Assembly (NCBI RefSeq): GCF_052324685.1
Contig: NC_135213.1
Span: forward strand, 41,846,200-41,910,199
Direction: 5' to 3'
DNA: 64,000 nucleotides
DNA from: Brachyhypopomus gauderio
Lineage: Eukaryota; Chordata; Actinopteri; Gymnotiformes; Hypopomidae
Shown here: in pieces, positions 45,393 to 58,156 of the stretch
How positions within the stretch are numbered: position 1 is the first letter of the stretch
Layout: the number at the start of each line of letters is the position of its first letter
Made by a program: the position numbers and the translations under genes
Notes under the pieces: generated by a model
Told to the model about the DNA's origin: nothing
What the model saw: the letters and a program-made list of their open reading frames with translations, nothing else
Database searches by the model: none

Positions 45393-45464
45393 CTCCCCGT
45401 CGGGGAATCGAACCCCGGTCTTCCGCGTGACAGGCGGAGATACTATCCACTATACTAACGAGGA
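45393..45464 (-). tRNA. tRNA-Asp(GTC), unit 24
   Basis: Consensus. Anticodon 45429-45431 (+ strand). Confidence 0.98.
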
Positions 45465-46225
45465 CACGTGCTGTGTCTCGCAGTGATGCTGAGTCAGGTG
45501 ACGTGCACTTGTCCCCTTGATTTTAAAGTACTCTGAATCATTGTGCCTGCAAGGAGGTGGTAAAAAGAACACATTGTGGTGATATTGACTCACTGTTGCC
45601 ACTCCTCTTTTACCATCGTCAGTTTGTGGACTTATGATAGGAAAAACTCAAAGAATCTTGGTGACCTACAAGTTTGATTCATCTGCCTTCCTAGTTAAGT
45701 CATGCAAACCATTTGCTGCAAAATTGGCTTTAGCTACATTGGCAATTCATTTTGTCTTCGTATTCCAGTGCATTGTACCGAACTGCAATATCCATCTTAG
45801 ATCAACTGAGATTTTGCATTTCTCTCTTTCCCACATGCAAGTTCTGAATTTCTTGGCACACATTACTGCTTTGCATCTACTAAAAGCACTCCAGAGAAAG
45901 CTTCACTTCATACCTTCATGAGGTAGCTGTCGTTTGTACTTGTATTTTGGTGGTATTTTTGTTTTTTTTTGTTTGTGTGCGTTGTTTGTCTACTCTTGGA
46001 ACATCCTGTGATTGGTTAGGGTAGGATTAGAGTTTAATTACGTTGGCCTCAGATTCTGGTTAATTCCAGGCTTCTTGTGCTAACCTTGTTGTTTGTTAGC
46101 TGTTGTTGGCAGTAATTAGTTGCTGCAGGTGCACTTGCCGCCATGCTCCAAGGAGTGAATTGGGGGCGGATACATTTTTTCTCCAGCTTTGTTAGTTCTT
46201 CCTCAGCCTCGCTTCTTCTTTCCTA

Positions 46226-46298
46226 GCCTCGTTAGCGCAGTAGGTAGCGCGTCAGTCTCATAATCTGAAGGTCGTGAGTTCGACCCTCACACGGGGCA
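46226..46298 (+). tRNA. Elongator tRNA-Met(CAT), unit 24
   Basis: Consensus. Anticodon 46259-46261. Confidence 0.98.
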
Positions 46299-46881
46299 GC
46301 AGAAGCTTTTTGAAAAGATTGACGAGCCCCCAAAAGATGCTCAAACGCTCTTTCCTTATTCACTCGCATGCTGAGCACACCCCCTACCTGAAAATAGTAT
46401 TGGCACATGACTCTTACAGGTCATCCCTAGTTGATTCAAGCTGTGCTTTTTCTTTTGTAAATTCGCGTGTACACAGCAAGTTGTGTTGCATCCAATTCAA
46501 TTCTCTCCACTGACCGTTCAGTCAATATCTTGATGGCGTCTGTATTGACACCTCTACTGAGACATCAAGCTGCCTCTTTGGAGCATGTTCGCTCCCAGAT
46601 CAAACTGCAGTGTCGTGGTGCCAACACAGAATAATGGACCACGTCGGACACTTTTCACTTTTGATTCTTTTTGATTCACTTTTGATGACACGCTTTTGAA
46701 TACCTGATCACCTGGAATTGGTACCAGCTTGAAGTTAATAGTGAGTAGACTTATGGAGATTCATTTATTTGAATTTTCTTCTCAAGCCATTTGCAACTCA
46801 GAAGCAATGACACTTGTGCACTCATCATTGAGCTTGAGGAAGTCCAAGGAATTGATCTCTATGTTACTCTCGCTCCGCCGA

Positions 46882-46963
46882 GCTGCGATGGCCGAGAGGT
46901 TAAGGCGTTGGACTTGAAATCCAATGGGGTTTCCCCGCGCAGGTTCGACTCCTGCTTGCAGCG
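46882..46963 (+). tRNA. tRNA-Ser(TGA), unit 25
   Basis: Consensus. Anticodon 46915-46917. Confidence 0.98.
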
Positions 46964-47367
46964 TGAGTGTCTTGTTGGGCGTGTGGAAAGAGAGAGTGTG
47001 CTCTCTTCCTGCTAGCCAGTTTTAAATATGCTTCTCATGCCATTTGCAACTTTGTGCTGCCAAACTTTAGCAGTCCTAACTGATCCTGAAATAGTCCCAG
47101 GAATTGAGTTACAAATGGCTGCTTCGTCGTTACAATGTGTTGGCATGGAAATGCAGTGGGGTCTCTTGCAGCGTAGAGGATTAACTTGCCTCTCTAATGT
47201 GATTTGTGATGAGACCTTATGCCACCAGTGGGGAGAGCTCGCACTCACAGGTGCTTCATCCAAAGATCTTCATGCAACATAGCGATGTCTTGTTTCAGGT
47301 AAAAGAAAAAGTGCCACATTCTTTCATGGCCGGTCACTGGTTGCTCCGCCTTGCGCTAAAAGAGGGT

Positions 47368-47439
47368 CTCCCCGTCGGGGAATCGAACCCCGGTCTTCCG
47401 CGTGACAGGCGGAGATACTATCCACTATACTAACGAGGA
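47368..47439 (-). tRNA. tRNA-Asp(GTC), unit 25
   Basis: Consensus. Anticodon 47404-47406 (+ strand). Confidence 0.98.
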
Positions 47440-48200
47440 CACGTGCTGTGTCTCGCAGTGATGCTGAGTCAGGTGACGTGCACTTGTCCCCTTGATTTTA
47501 AAGTACTCTGAATCATTGTGCCTGCAAGGAGGTGGTAAAAAGAACACATTGTGGTGATATTGACTCACTGTTGCCACTCCTCTTTTACCATCGTCAGTTT
47601 GTGGACTTATGATAGGAAAAACTCAAAGAATCTTGGTGACCTACAAGTTTGATTCATCTGCCTTCCTAGTTAAGTCATGCAAACCATTTGCTGCAAAATT
47701 GGCTTTAGCTACATTGGCAATTCATTTTGTCTTCGTATTCCAGTGCATTGTACCGAACTGCAATATCCATCTTAGATCAACTGAGATTTTGCATTTCTCT
47801 CTTTCCCACATGCAAGTTCTGAATTTCTTGGCACACATTACTGCTTTGCATCTACTAAAAGCACTCCAGAGAAAGCTTCACTTCATACCTTCATGAGGTA
47901 GCTGTCGTTTGTACTTGTATTTTGGTGGTATTTTTGTTTTTTTTTGTTTGTGTGCGTTGTTTGTCTACTCTTGGAACATCCTGTGATTGGTTAGGGTAGG
48001 ATTAGAGTTTAATTACGTTGGCCTCAGATTCTGGTTAATTCCAGGCTTCTTGTGCTAACCTTGTTGTTTGTTAGCTGTTGTTGGCAGTAATTAGTTGCTG
48101 CAGGTGCACTTGCCGCCATGCTCCAAGGAGTGAATTGGGGGCGGATACATTTTTTCTCCAGCTTTGTTAGTTCTTCCTCAGCCTCGCTTCTTCTTTCCTA

Positions 48201-48273
48201 GCCTCGTTAGCGCAGTAGGTAGCGCGTCAGTCTCATAATCTGAAGGTCGTGAGTTCGACCCTCACACGGGGCA
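48201..48273 (+). tRNA. Elongator tRNA-Met(CAT), unit 25
   Basis: Consensus. Anticodon 48234-48236. Confidence 0.98.
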
Positions 48274-48856
48274 GCAGAAGCTTTTTGAAAAGATTGACGA
48301 GCCCCCAAAAGATGCTCAAACGCTCTTTCCTTATTCACTCGCATGCTGAGCACACCCCCTACCTGAAAATAGTATTGGCACATGACTCTTACAGGTCATC
48401 CCTAGTTGATTCAAGCTGTGCTTTTTCTTTTGTAAATTCGCGTGTACACAGCAAGTTGTGTTGCATCCAATTCAATTCTCTCCACTGACCGTTCAGTCAA
48501 TATCTTGATGGCGTCTGTATTGACACCTCTACTGAGACATCAAGCTGCCTCTTTGGAGCATGTTCGCTCCCAGATCAAACTGCAGTGTCGTGGTGCCAAC
48601 ACAGAATAATGGACCACGTCGGACACTTTTCACTTTTGATTCTTTTTGATTCACTTTTGATGACACGCTTTTGAATACCTGATCACCTGGAATTGGTACC
48701 AGCTTGAAGTTAATAGTGAGTAGACTTATGGAGATTCATTTATTTGAATTTTCTTCTCAAGCCATTTGCAACTCAGAAGCAATGACACTTGTGCACTCAT
48801 CATTGAGCTTGAGGAAGTCCAAGGAATTGATCTCTATGTTACTCTCGCTCCGCCGA

Positions 48857-48938
48857 GCTGCGATGGCCGAGAGGTTAAGGCGTTGGACTTGAAATCCAAT
48901 GGGGTTTCCCCGCGCAGGTTCGACTCCTGCTTGCAGCG
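48857..48938 (+). tRNA. tRNA-Ser(TGA), unit 26
   Basis: Consensus. Anticodon 48890-48892. Confidence 0.98.
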
Positions 48939-49342
48939 TGAGTGTCTTGTTGGGCGTGTGGAAAGAGAGAGTGTGCTCTCTTCCTGCTAGCCAGTTTTAA
49001 ATATGCTTCTCATGCCATTTGCAACTTTGTGCTGCCAAACTTTAGCAGTCCTAACTGATCCTGAAATAGTCCCAGGAATTGAGTTACAAATGGCTGCTTC
49101 GTCGTTACAATGTGTTGGCATGGAAATGCAGTGGGGTCTCTTGCAGCGTAGAGGATTAACTTGCCTCTCTAATGTGATTTGTGATGAGACCTTATGCCAC
49201 CAGTGGGGAGAGCTCGCACTCACAGGTGCTTCATCCAAAGATCTTCATGCAACATAGCGATGTCTTGTTTCAGGTAAAAGAAAAAGTGCCACATTCTTTC
49301 ATGGCCGGTCACTGGTTGCTCCGCCTTGCGCTAAAAGAGGGT

Positions 49343-49414
49343 CTCCCCGTCGGGGAATCGAACCCCGGTCTTCCGCGTGACAGGCGGAGATACTATCCAC
49401 TATACTAACGAGGA
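49343..49414 (-). tRNA. tRNA-Asp(GTC), unit 26
   Basis: Consensus. Anticodon 49379-49381 (+ strand). Confidence 0.98.
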
Positions 49415-50175
49415 CACGTGCTGTGTCTCGCAGTGATGCTGAGTCAGGTGACGTGCACTTGTCCCCTTGATTTTAAAGTACTCTGAATCATTGTGCCTGC
49501 AAGGAGGTGGTAAAAAGAACACATTGTGGTGATATTGACTCACTGTTGCCACTCCTCTTTTACCATCGTCAGTTTGTGGACTTATGATAGGAAAAACTCA
49601 AAGAATCTTGGTGACCTACAAGTTTGATTCATCTGCCTTCCTAGTTAAGTCATGCAAACCATTTGCTGCAAAATTGGCTTTAGCTACATTGGCAATTCAT
49701 TTTGTCTTCGTATTCCAGTGCATTGTACCGAACTGCAATATCCATCTTAGATCAACTGAGATTTTGCATTTCTCTCTTTCCCACATGCAAGTTCTGAATT
49801 TCTTGGCACACATTACTGCTTTGCATCTACTAAAAGCACTCCAGAGAAAGCTTCACTTCATACCTTCATGAGGTAGCTGTCGTTTGTACTTGTATTTTGG
49901 TGGTATTTTTGTTTTTTTTTGTTTGTGTGCGTTGTTTGTCTACTCTTGGAACATCCTGTGATTGGTTAGGGTAGGATTAGAGTTTAATTACGTTGGCCTC
50001 AGATTCTGGTTAATTCCAGGCTTCTTGTGCTAACCTTGTTGTTTGTTAGCTGTTGTTGGCAGTAATTAGTTGCTGCAGGTGCACTTGCCGCCATGCTCCA
50101 AGGAGTGAATTGGGGGCGGATACATTTTTTCTCCAGCTTTGTTAGTTCTTCCTCAGCCTCGCTTCTTCTTTCCTA

Positions 50176-50248
50176 GCCTCGTTAGCGCAGTAGGTAGCGC
50201 GTCAGTCTCATAATCTGAAGGTCGTGAGTTCGACCCTCACACGGGGCA
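50176..50248 (+). tRNA. Elongator tRNA-Met(CAT), unit 26
   Basis: Consensus. Anticodon 50209-50211. Confidence 0.98.
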
Positions 50249-50831
50249 GCAGAAGCTTTTTGAAAAGATTGACGAGCCCCCAAAAGATGCTCAAACGCTC
50301 TTTCCTTATTCACTCGCATGCTGAGCACACCCCCTACCTGAAAATAGTATTGGCACATGACTCTTACAGGTCATCCCTAGTTGATTCAAGCTGTGCTTTT
50401 TCTTTTGTAAATTCGCGTGTACACAGCAAGTTGTGTTGCATCCAATTCAATTCTCTCCACTGACCGTTCAGTCAATATCTTGATGGCGTCTGTATTGACA
50501 CCTCTACTGAGACATCAAGCTGCCTCTTTGGAGCATGTTCGCTCCCAGATCAAACTGCAGTGTCGTGGTGCCAACACAGAATAATGGACCACGTCGGACA
50601 CTTTTCACTTTTGATTCTTTTTGATTCACTTTTGATGACACGCTTTTGAATACCTGATCACCTGGAATTGGTACCAGCTTGAAGTTAATAGTGAGTAGAC
50701 TTATGGAGATTCATTTATTTGAATTTTCTTCTCAAGCCATTTGCAACTCAGAAGCAATGACACTTGTGCACTCATCATTGAGCTTGAGGAAGTCCAAGGA
50801 ATTGATCTCTATGTTACTCTCGCTCCGCCGA

Positions 50832-50913
50832 GCTGCGATGGCCGAGAGGTTAAGGCGTTGGACTTGAAATCCAATGGGGTTTCCCCGCGCAGGTTCGACT
50901 CCTGCTTGCAGCG
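50832..50913 (+). tRNA. tRNA-Ser(TGA), unit 27
   Basis: Consensus. Anticodon 50865-50867. Confidence 0.98.
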
Positions 50914-51317
50914 TGAGTGTCTTGTTGGGCGTGTGGAAAGAGAGAGTGTGCTCTCTTCCTGCTAGCCAGTTTTAAATATGCTTCTCATGCCATTTGCAAC
51001 TTTGTGCTGCCAAACTTTAGCAGTCCTAACTGATCCTGAAATAGTCCCAGGAATTGAGTTACAAATGGCTGCTTCGTCGTTACAATGTGTTGGCATGGAA
51101 ATGCAGTGGGGTCTCTTGCAGCGTAGAGGATTAACTTGCCTCTCTAATGTGATTTGTGATGAGACCTTATGCCACCAGTGGGGAGAGCTCGCACTCACAG
51201 GTGCTTCATCCAAAGATCTTCATGCAACATAGCGATGTCTTGTTTCAGGTAAAAGAAAAAGTGCCACATTCTGTCATGGCCGGTCACTGGTTGCTCCGCC
51301 TTGCGCTAAAAGAGGGT

Positions 51318-51389
51318 CTCCCCGTCGGGGAATCGAACCCCGGTCTTCCGCGTGACAGGCGGAGATACTATCCACTATACTAACGAGGA
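51318..51389 (-). tRNA. tRNA-Asp(GTC), unit 27
   Basis: Consensus. Anticodon 51354-51356 (+ strand). Confidence 0.98.
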
Positions 51390-52152
51390 CACGTGCTGTG
51401 TCTCGCAGTGATGCTGAGTCAGGTGACGTGCACTTGTCCCCTTGATTTTAAAGTACTCTGAATCATTGTGCCTGCAAGGAGGTGGTAAAAAGAACACATT
51501 GTGGTGATATTGACTCACTGTTGCCACTCCTCTTTTACCATCGTCAGTTTGTGGACTTATGATAGGAAAAACTCAAAGAATCTTGGTGACCTACAGGTTT
51601 GATTCATCTGCCTTCCTAGTTAAGTCATGCGAACCATTTGCTGCAAAATTGGCTTTAGCTACATTGGCAATTCATTTTGTCTTCGTATTCCAGTGCATTG
51701 TACCGAACTGCAATATCCATCTTAGATCAACTGAGATTTTGCATTTCTCTCTTTCCCACATGCAAGTTCTGAATTTCTTGGCACACATTACTGCTTTGCA
51801 TCTACTAAAAGCACTCCAGAGAAAGCTTCACTTCATACCTTCATGAGGTAGGTGTCGTTTGTACTTGTAGTTTGGTGGTATTTTTGTTTTTTTTTTTGTT
51901 TGTGTGCGTTGTTTGTCTACTCTTGGAACATCCTGTGATTGGTTAGGGTAGGATTAGAGTTTAATTACGTTGGCCTCAGATTCTGGTTAATTCCAGGCTT
52001 CTTGTGCTAACCTTGTTGTTTGTTAGCTGTTGTTGGCAGTAATTAGTTGCTGCAGGTGCACTTGCCGCCATGCTCCAAGGAGTGAATTGGGGGCGGATAC
52101 ATTTTTTCTCCAGCTTTGTTAGTTCTTCCTCAGCCTCGCTTCTTCTTTCCTA

Positions 52153-52225
52153 GCCTCGTTAGCGCAGTAGGTAGCGCGTCAGTCTCATAATCTGAAGGTC
52201 GTGAGTTCGACCCTCACACGGGGCA
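52153..52225 (+). tRNA. Elongator tRNA-Met(CAT), unit 27
   Basis: Consensus. Anticodon 52186-52188. Confidence 0.98.
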
Positions 52226-52808
52226 GCAGAAGCTTTTTGAAAAGATTGACGAGCCCCCAAAAGATGCTCAAACGCTCTTTCCTTATTCACTCGCATGCTG
52301 AGCACACCCCCTACCTGAAAATAGTATTGGCACATGACTCTTACAGGTCATCCCTAGTTGATTCAAGCTGTGCTTTTTCTTTTGTAAATTCGCGTGTACA
52401 CAGCAAGTTGTGTTGCATCCAATTCAATTCTCTCCACTGACCGTTCAGTCAATACCTTGATGGCGTCTGTATTGACACCTCTACTGAGACATCAAGCTGC
52501 CTCTTTGGAGCATGTTCGCTCCCAGATCAAACTGCAGTGTCGTGGTGCCAACACAGAATAATGGACCACGTCGGACACTTTTCACTTTTGATTCTTTTTG
52601 ATTCACTTTTGATGACACGCTTTTGAATACCTGATCACCTGGAATTGGTACCAGCATGAAGTTAATAGTGAGTAGACTTATGGAGATTCATTTATTTGAA
52701 TTTTCTTCTCAAGCCATTTGCAACTCAGAAGCAATGACACTTGTGCACTCATCATTGAGCTTGAGGAAGTCCAAGGAATTGATCTCTATGTTACTCTCGC
52801 TCCGCCGA

Positions 52809-52890
52809 GCTGCGATGGCCGAGAGGTTAAGGCGTTGGACTTGAAATCCAATGGGGTTTCCCCGCGCAGGTTCGACTCCTGCTTGCAGCG
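52809..52890 (+). tRNA. tRNA-Ser(TGA), unit 28
   Basis: Consensus. Anticodon 52842-52844. Confidence 0.98.
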
Positions 52891-53294
52891 TGAGTGTCTT
52901 GTTGGGCGTGTGGAAAGAGAGAGTGTGCTCTCTTCCTGCTAGCCAGTTTTAAATATGCTTCTCATGCCATTTGCAACTTTGTGCTGCCAAACTTTAGCAG
53001 TCCTAACTGATCCTGAAATAGTCCCAGGAATTGAGTTACAAATGGCTGCTTCGTCGTTACAATGTGTTGGCATGGAAATGCAGTGGGGTCTCTTGCAGCG
53101 TAGAGGATTAACTTGCCTCTCTAATGTGATTTGTGATGAGACCTTATGCCACCAGTGGGGAGAGCTCGCACTCACAGGTGCTTCATCCAAAGATCTTCAT
53201 GCAACATAGCGATGTCTTGTTTCAGGTAAAAGAAAAAGTGCCACATTCTGTCATGGCCGGTCACTGGTTGCTCCGCCTTGCGCTAAAAGAGGGT

Positions 53295-53366
53295 CTCCCC
53301 GTCGGGGAATCGAACCCCGGTCTTCCGCGTGACAGGCGGAGATACTATCCACTATACTAACGAGGA
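53295..53366 (-). tRNA. tRNA-Asp(GTC), unit 28
   Basis: Consensus. Anticodon 53331-53333 (+ strand). Confidence 0.98.
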
Positions 53367-54129
53367 CACGTGCTGTGTCTCGCAGTGATGCTGAGTCAGG
53401 TGACGTGCACTTGTCCCCTTGATTTTAAAGTACTCTGAATCATTGTGCCTGCAAGGAGGTGGTAAAAAGAACACATTGTGGTGATATTGACTCACTGTTG
53501 CCACTCCTCTTTTACCATCGTCAGTTTGTGGACTTATGATAGGAAAAACTCAAAGAATCTTGGTGACCTACAGGTTTGATTCATCTGCCTTCCTAGTTAA
53601 GTCATGCGAACCATTTGCTGCAAAATTGGCTTTAGCTACATTGGCAATTCATTTTGTCTTCGTATTCCCGTGCATTGTACCGAACTGCAATATCCATCTT
53701 AGATCAACTGAGATTTTGCATTTCTCTCTTTCCCACATGCAAGTTCTGAATTTCTTGGCACACATTACTGCTTTGCATCTACTAAAAGCACTCCAGAGAA
53801 AGCTTCACTTCATACCTTCATGAGGTAGGTGTCGTTTGTACTTGTAGTTTGGTGGTATTTTTGTTTTTTTTTTTGTTTGTGTGCGTTGTTTGTCTACTCT
53901 TGGAACATCCTGTGATTGGTTAGGGTAGGATTAGAGTTTAATTACGTTGGCCTCAGATTCTGGTTAATTCCAGGCTTCTTGTGCTAACCTTGTTGTTTGT
54001 TAGCTGTTGTTGGCAGTAATTAGTTGCTGCAGGTGCACTTGCCGCCATGCTCCAAGGAGTGAATTGGGGGCGGATACATTTTTTCTCCAGCTTTGTTAGT
54101 TCTTCCTCAGCCTCGCTTCTTCTTTCCTA

Positions 54130-54202
54130 GCCTCGTTAGCGCAGTAGGTAGCGCGTCAGTCTCATAATCTGAAGGTCGTGAGTTCGACCCTCACACGGGG
54201 CA
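54130..54202 (+). tRNA. Elongator tRNA-Met(CAT), unit 28
   Basis: Consensus. Anticodon 54163-54165. Confidence 0.98.
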
Positions 54203-54785
54203 GCAGAAGCTTTTTGAAAAGATTGACGAGCCCCCAAAAGATGCTCAAACGCTCTTTCCTTATTCACTCGCATGCTGAGCACACCCCCTACCTGAAAATA
54301 GTATTGGCACATGACTCTTACAGGTCATCCCTAGTTGATTCAAGCTGTGCTTTTTCTTTTGTAAATTCGCGTGTACACAGCAAGTTGTGTTGCATCCAAT
54401 TCAATTCTCTCCACTGACCGTTCAGTCAATACCTTGATGGCGTCTGTATTGACACCTCTACTGAGACATCAAGCTGCCTCTTTGGAGCATGTTCGCTCCC
54501 AGATCAAACTGCAGTGTTGTGGTGCCAACACAGAATAATGGACCACGTCGGACACTTTTCACTTTTGATTCTTTTTGATTCACTTTTGATGACACGCTTT
54601 TGAATACCTGATCACCTGGAATTGGTACCAGCATGAAGTTAATAGTGAGTAGACTTATGGAGATTCATTTATTTGAATTTTCTTCTCAAGCCATTTGCAA
54701 CTCAGAAGCAATGACACTTGTGCACTCATCATTGAGCTTGAGGAAGTCCAAGGAATTGATCTCTATGTTACTCTCGCTCCGCCGA

Positions 54786-54867
54786 GCTGCGATGGCCGAG
54801 AGGTTAAGGCGTTGGACTTGAAATCCAATGGGGTTTCCCCGCGCAGGTTCGACTCCTGCTTGCAGCG
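54786..54867 (+). tRNA. tRNA-Ser(TGA), unit 29
   Basis: Consensus. Anticodon 54819-54821. Confidence 0.98.
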
Positions 54868-55271
54868 TGAGTGTCTTGTTGGGCGTGTGGAAAGAGAGAG
54901 TGTGCTCTCTTCCTGCTAGCCAGTTTTAAATATGCTTCTCATGCCATTTGCAACTTTGTGCTGACAAACTTTAGCAGTCCTAACTGATCCTGAAATAGTC
55001 CCAGGAATTGAGTTACAAATGGCTGCTTCGTCGTTACAATGTGTTGGCATGGAAATGCAGTGGGGTCTCTTGCAGCGTAGAGGATTAACTTGCCTCTCTA
55101 ATGTGATTTGTGATGAGACCTTATGCCACCAGTGGGGAGAGCTCGCACTCACAGGTGCTTCATCCAAAGATCTTCATGCAACATAGCGATGTCTTGTTTC
55201 AGGTAAAAGAAAAAGTGCCACATTCTGTCATGGCCGGTCACTGGTTGCTCCGCCTTGCGCTAAAAGAGGGT

Positions 55272-55343
55272 CTCCCCGTCGGGGAATTGAACCCCGGTCT
55301 TCCGCGTGACAGGCGGAGATACTATCCACTATACTAACGAGGA
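55272..55343 (-). tRNA. tRNA-Asp(GTC), unit 29, G57A
   Basis: T at 55288 (+ strand) gives A57 in the T loop (TTCAATT). Position 57 is a purine in tRNAs, so this should be tolerated. Box B becomes GGTTCAATTCC, a common variant. Anticodon 55308-55310. Confidence 0.97.
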
Positions 55344-56106
55344 CACGTGCTGTGTCTCGCAGTGATGCTGAGTCAGGTGACGTGCACTTGTCCCCTTGAT
55401 TTTAAAGTACTCTGAATCATTGTGCCTGCAAGGAGGTGGTAAAAAGAACACATTGTGGTGATATTGACTCACTGTTGCCACTCCTCTTTTACCATCGTCA
55501 GTTTGTGGACTTATGATAGGAAAAACTCAAAGAATCTTGGTGACCTACAGGTTTGATTCATCTGCCTTCCTAGTTAAGTCATGCGAACCATTTGCTGCAA
55601 AATTGGCTTTAGCTACATTGGCAATTCATTTTGTCTTCGTATTCCAGTGCATTGTACCGAACTGCAATATCCATCTTAGATCAACTGAGATTTTGCATTT
55701 CTCTCTTTCCCACATGCAAGTTCTGAATTTCTTGGCACACATTACTGCTTTGCATCTACTAAAAGCACTCCAGAGAAAGCTTCACTTCATACCTTCATGA
55801 GGTAGGTGTCGTTTGTACTTGTAGTTTGGTGGTATTTTTGTTTTTTTTTTTGTTTGTGTGCGTTGTTTGTCTACTCTTGGAACATCCTGTGATTGGTTAG
55901 GGTAGGATTAGAGTTTAATTACGTTGGCCTCAGATTCTGGTTAATTCCAGGCTTCTTGTGCTAACCTTGTTGTTTGTTAGCTGTTGTTGGCAGTAATTAG
56001 TTGCTGCAGGTGCACTTGCCGCCATGCTCCAAGGAGTGAATTGGGGGCGGATACATTTTTTCTCCAGCTTTGTTAGTTCTTCCTCAGCCTCGCTTCTTCT
56101 TTCCTA

Positions 56107-56179
56107 GCCTCGTTAGCGCAGTAGGTAGCGCGTCAGTCTCATAATCTGAAGGTCGTGAGTTCGACCCTCACACGGGGCA
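56107..56179 (+). tRNA. Elongator tRNA-Met(CAT), unit 29
   Basis: Consensus. Anticodon 56140-56142. Confidence 0.98.
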
Positions 56180-56762
56180 GCAGAAGCTTTTTGAAAAGAT
56201 TGACGAGCCCCCAAAAGATGCTCAAACGCTCTTTCCTTATTCACTCGCATGCTGAGCACACCCCCTACCTGAAAATAGTATTGGCACATGACTCTTACAG
56301 GTCATCCCTAGTTGATTCAAGCTGTGCTTTTTCTTTTGTAAATTCGCGTGTACACAGCAAGTTGTGTTGCATCCAATTCAATTCTCTCCACTGACCGTTC
56401 AGTCAATACCTTGATGGCGTCTGTATTGACACCTCTACTGAGACATCAAGCTGCCTCTTTGGAGCATGTTCGCTCCCAGATCAAACTGCAGTGTCGTGGT
56501 GCCAACACAGAATAATGGACCACGTCGGACACTTTTCACTTTTGATTCTTTTTGATTCACTTTTGATGACACGCTTTTGAATACCTGATCACCTGGAATT
56601 GGTACCAGCATGAAGTTAATAGTGAGTAGACTTATGGAGATTCATTTATTTGAATTTTCTTCTCAAGCCATTTGCAACTCAGAAGCAATGACACTTGTGC
56701 ACTCATCATTGAGCTTGAGGAAGTCCAAGGAATTGATCTCTATGTTACTCTCGCTCCGCCGA

Positions 56763-56844
56763 GCTGCGATGGCCGAGAGGTTAAGGCGTTGGACTTGAAA
56801 TCCAATGGGGTTTCCCCGCGCAGGTTCGACTCCTGCTTGCAGCG
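56763..56844 (+). tRNA. tRNA-Ser(TGA), unit 30
   Basis: Consensus. Anticodon 56796-56798. Confidence 0.98.
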
Positions 56845-57248
56845 TGAGTGTCTTGTTGGGCGTGTGGAAAGAGAGAGTGTGCTCTCTTCCTGCTAGCCAG
56901 TTTTAAATATGCTTCTCATGCCATTTGCAACTTTGTGCTGCCAAACTTTAGCAGTCCTAACTGATCCTGAAATAGTCCCAGGAATTGAGTTACAAATGGC
57001 TGCTTCGTCGTTACAATGTGTTGGCATGGAAATGCAGTGGGGTCTCTTGCAGCGTAGAGGATTAACTTGCCTCTCTAATGTGATTTGTGATGAGACCTTA
57101 TGCCACCAGTGGGGAGAGCTCGCACTCACAGGTGCTTCATCCAAAGATCTTCATGCAACATAGCGATGTCTTGTTTCAGGTAAAAGAAAAAGTGCCACAT
57201 TCTGTCATGGCCGGTCACTGGTTGCTCCGCCTTGCGCTAAAAGAGGGT

Positions 57249-57320
57249 CTCCCCGTCGGGGAATCGAACCCCAGTCTTCCGCGTGACAGGCGGAGATACT
57301 ATCCACTATACTAACGAGGA
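57249..57320 (-). tRNA. tRNA-Asp(GTC), unit 30, C49T
   Basis: A at 57273 (+ strand) makes the outer T-stem pair U49-G65, a wobble. Private to this copy and likely tolerated. Anticodon 57285-57287. Confidence 0.97.
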
Positions 57321-58083
57321 CACGTGCTGTGTCTCGCAGTGATGCTGAGTCAGGTGACGTGCACTTGTCCCCTTGATTTTAAAGTACTCTGAATCATTGT
57401 GCCTGCAAGGAGGTGGTAAAAAGAACACATTGTGGTGATATTGACTCACTGTTGCCACTCCTCTTTTACCATCGTCAGTTTGTGGACTTATGATAGGAAA
57501 AACTCAAAGAATCTTGGTGACCTACAGGTTTGATTCATCTGCCTTCCTAGTTAAGTCATGCGAACCATTTGCTGCAAAATTGGCTTTAGCTACATTGGCA
57601 ATTCATTTTGTCTTCGTATTCCAGTGCATTGTACCGAACTGCAATATCCATCTTAGATCAACTGAGATTTTGCATTTCTCTCTTTCCCACATGCAAGTTC
57701 TGAATTTCTTGGCACACATTACTGCTTTGCATCTACTAAAAGCACTCCAGAGAAAGCTTCACTTCATACCTTCATGAGGTAGGTGTCGTTTGTACTTGTA
57801 GTTTGGTGGTATTTTTGTTTTTTTTTTTGTTTGTGTGCGTTGTTTGTCTACTCTTGGAACATCCTGTGATTGGTTAGGGTAGGATTAGAGTTTAATTACG
57901 TTGGCCTCAGATTCTGGTTAATTCCAGGCTTCTTGTGCTAACCTTGTTGTTTGTTAGCTGTTGTTGGCAGTAATTAGTTGCTGCAGGTGCACTTGCCGCC
58001 ATGCTCCAAGGAGTGAATTGGGGGCGGATACATTTTTTCTCCAGCTTTGTTAGTTCTTCCTCAGCCTCGCTTCTTCTTTCCTA

Positions 58084-58156
58084 GCCTCGTTAGCGCAGTA
58101 GGTAGCGCGTCAGTCTCATAATCTGAAGGTCGTGAGTTCGACCCTCACACGGGGCA
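58084..58156 (+). tRNA. Elongator tRNA-Met(CAT), unit 30
   Basis: Consensus. Anticodon 58117-58119. Confidence 0.98.

Larger units (their letters stand above)
44907..46881. repeat. Unit 24 (1975 bp), homogeneous block
   Basis: No difference from unit 21 seen. Confidence 0.97.
46882..48856. repeat. Unit 25 (1975 bp), homogeneous block
   Basis: No difference from unit 21 seen. Confidence 0.97.
48857..50831. repeat. Unit 26 (1975 bp), end of homogeneous block
   Basis: Last unit of the uniform run. The block's alleles continue into the first part of unit 27, up to about 51270. Confidence 0.97.
50832..52808. repeat. Unit 27 (1977 bp)
   Basis: Switches to the unit 16 haplotype within the Ser-Asp spacer (TGTCATGG near 51272), then TGTAGTTTGG, 11 T and AGCATGAAG. 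Confidence 0.97.
52809..54785. repeat. Unit 28 (1977 bp), dimer half A
   Basis: Private TTCCCGTGC near 53667. Followed by the GTTGTGG allele (near 54517) that marks entry into unit 29. Confidence 0.97.
54786..56762. repeat. Unit 29 (1977 bp), dimer half B
   Basis: CTGACAAAC (near 54962) and the Asp G57A gene. Both recur in unit 31 but not in unit 30. Confidence 0.97.
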
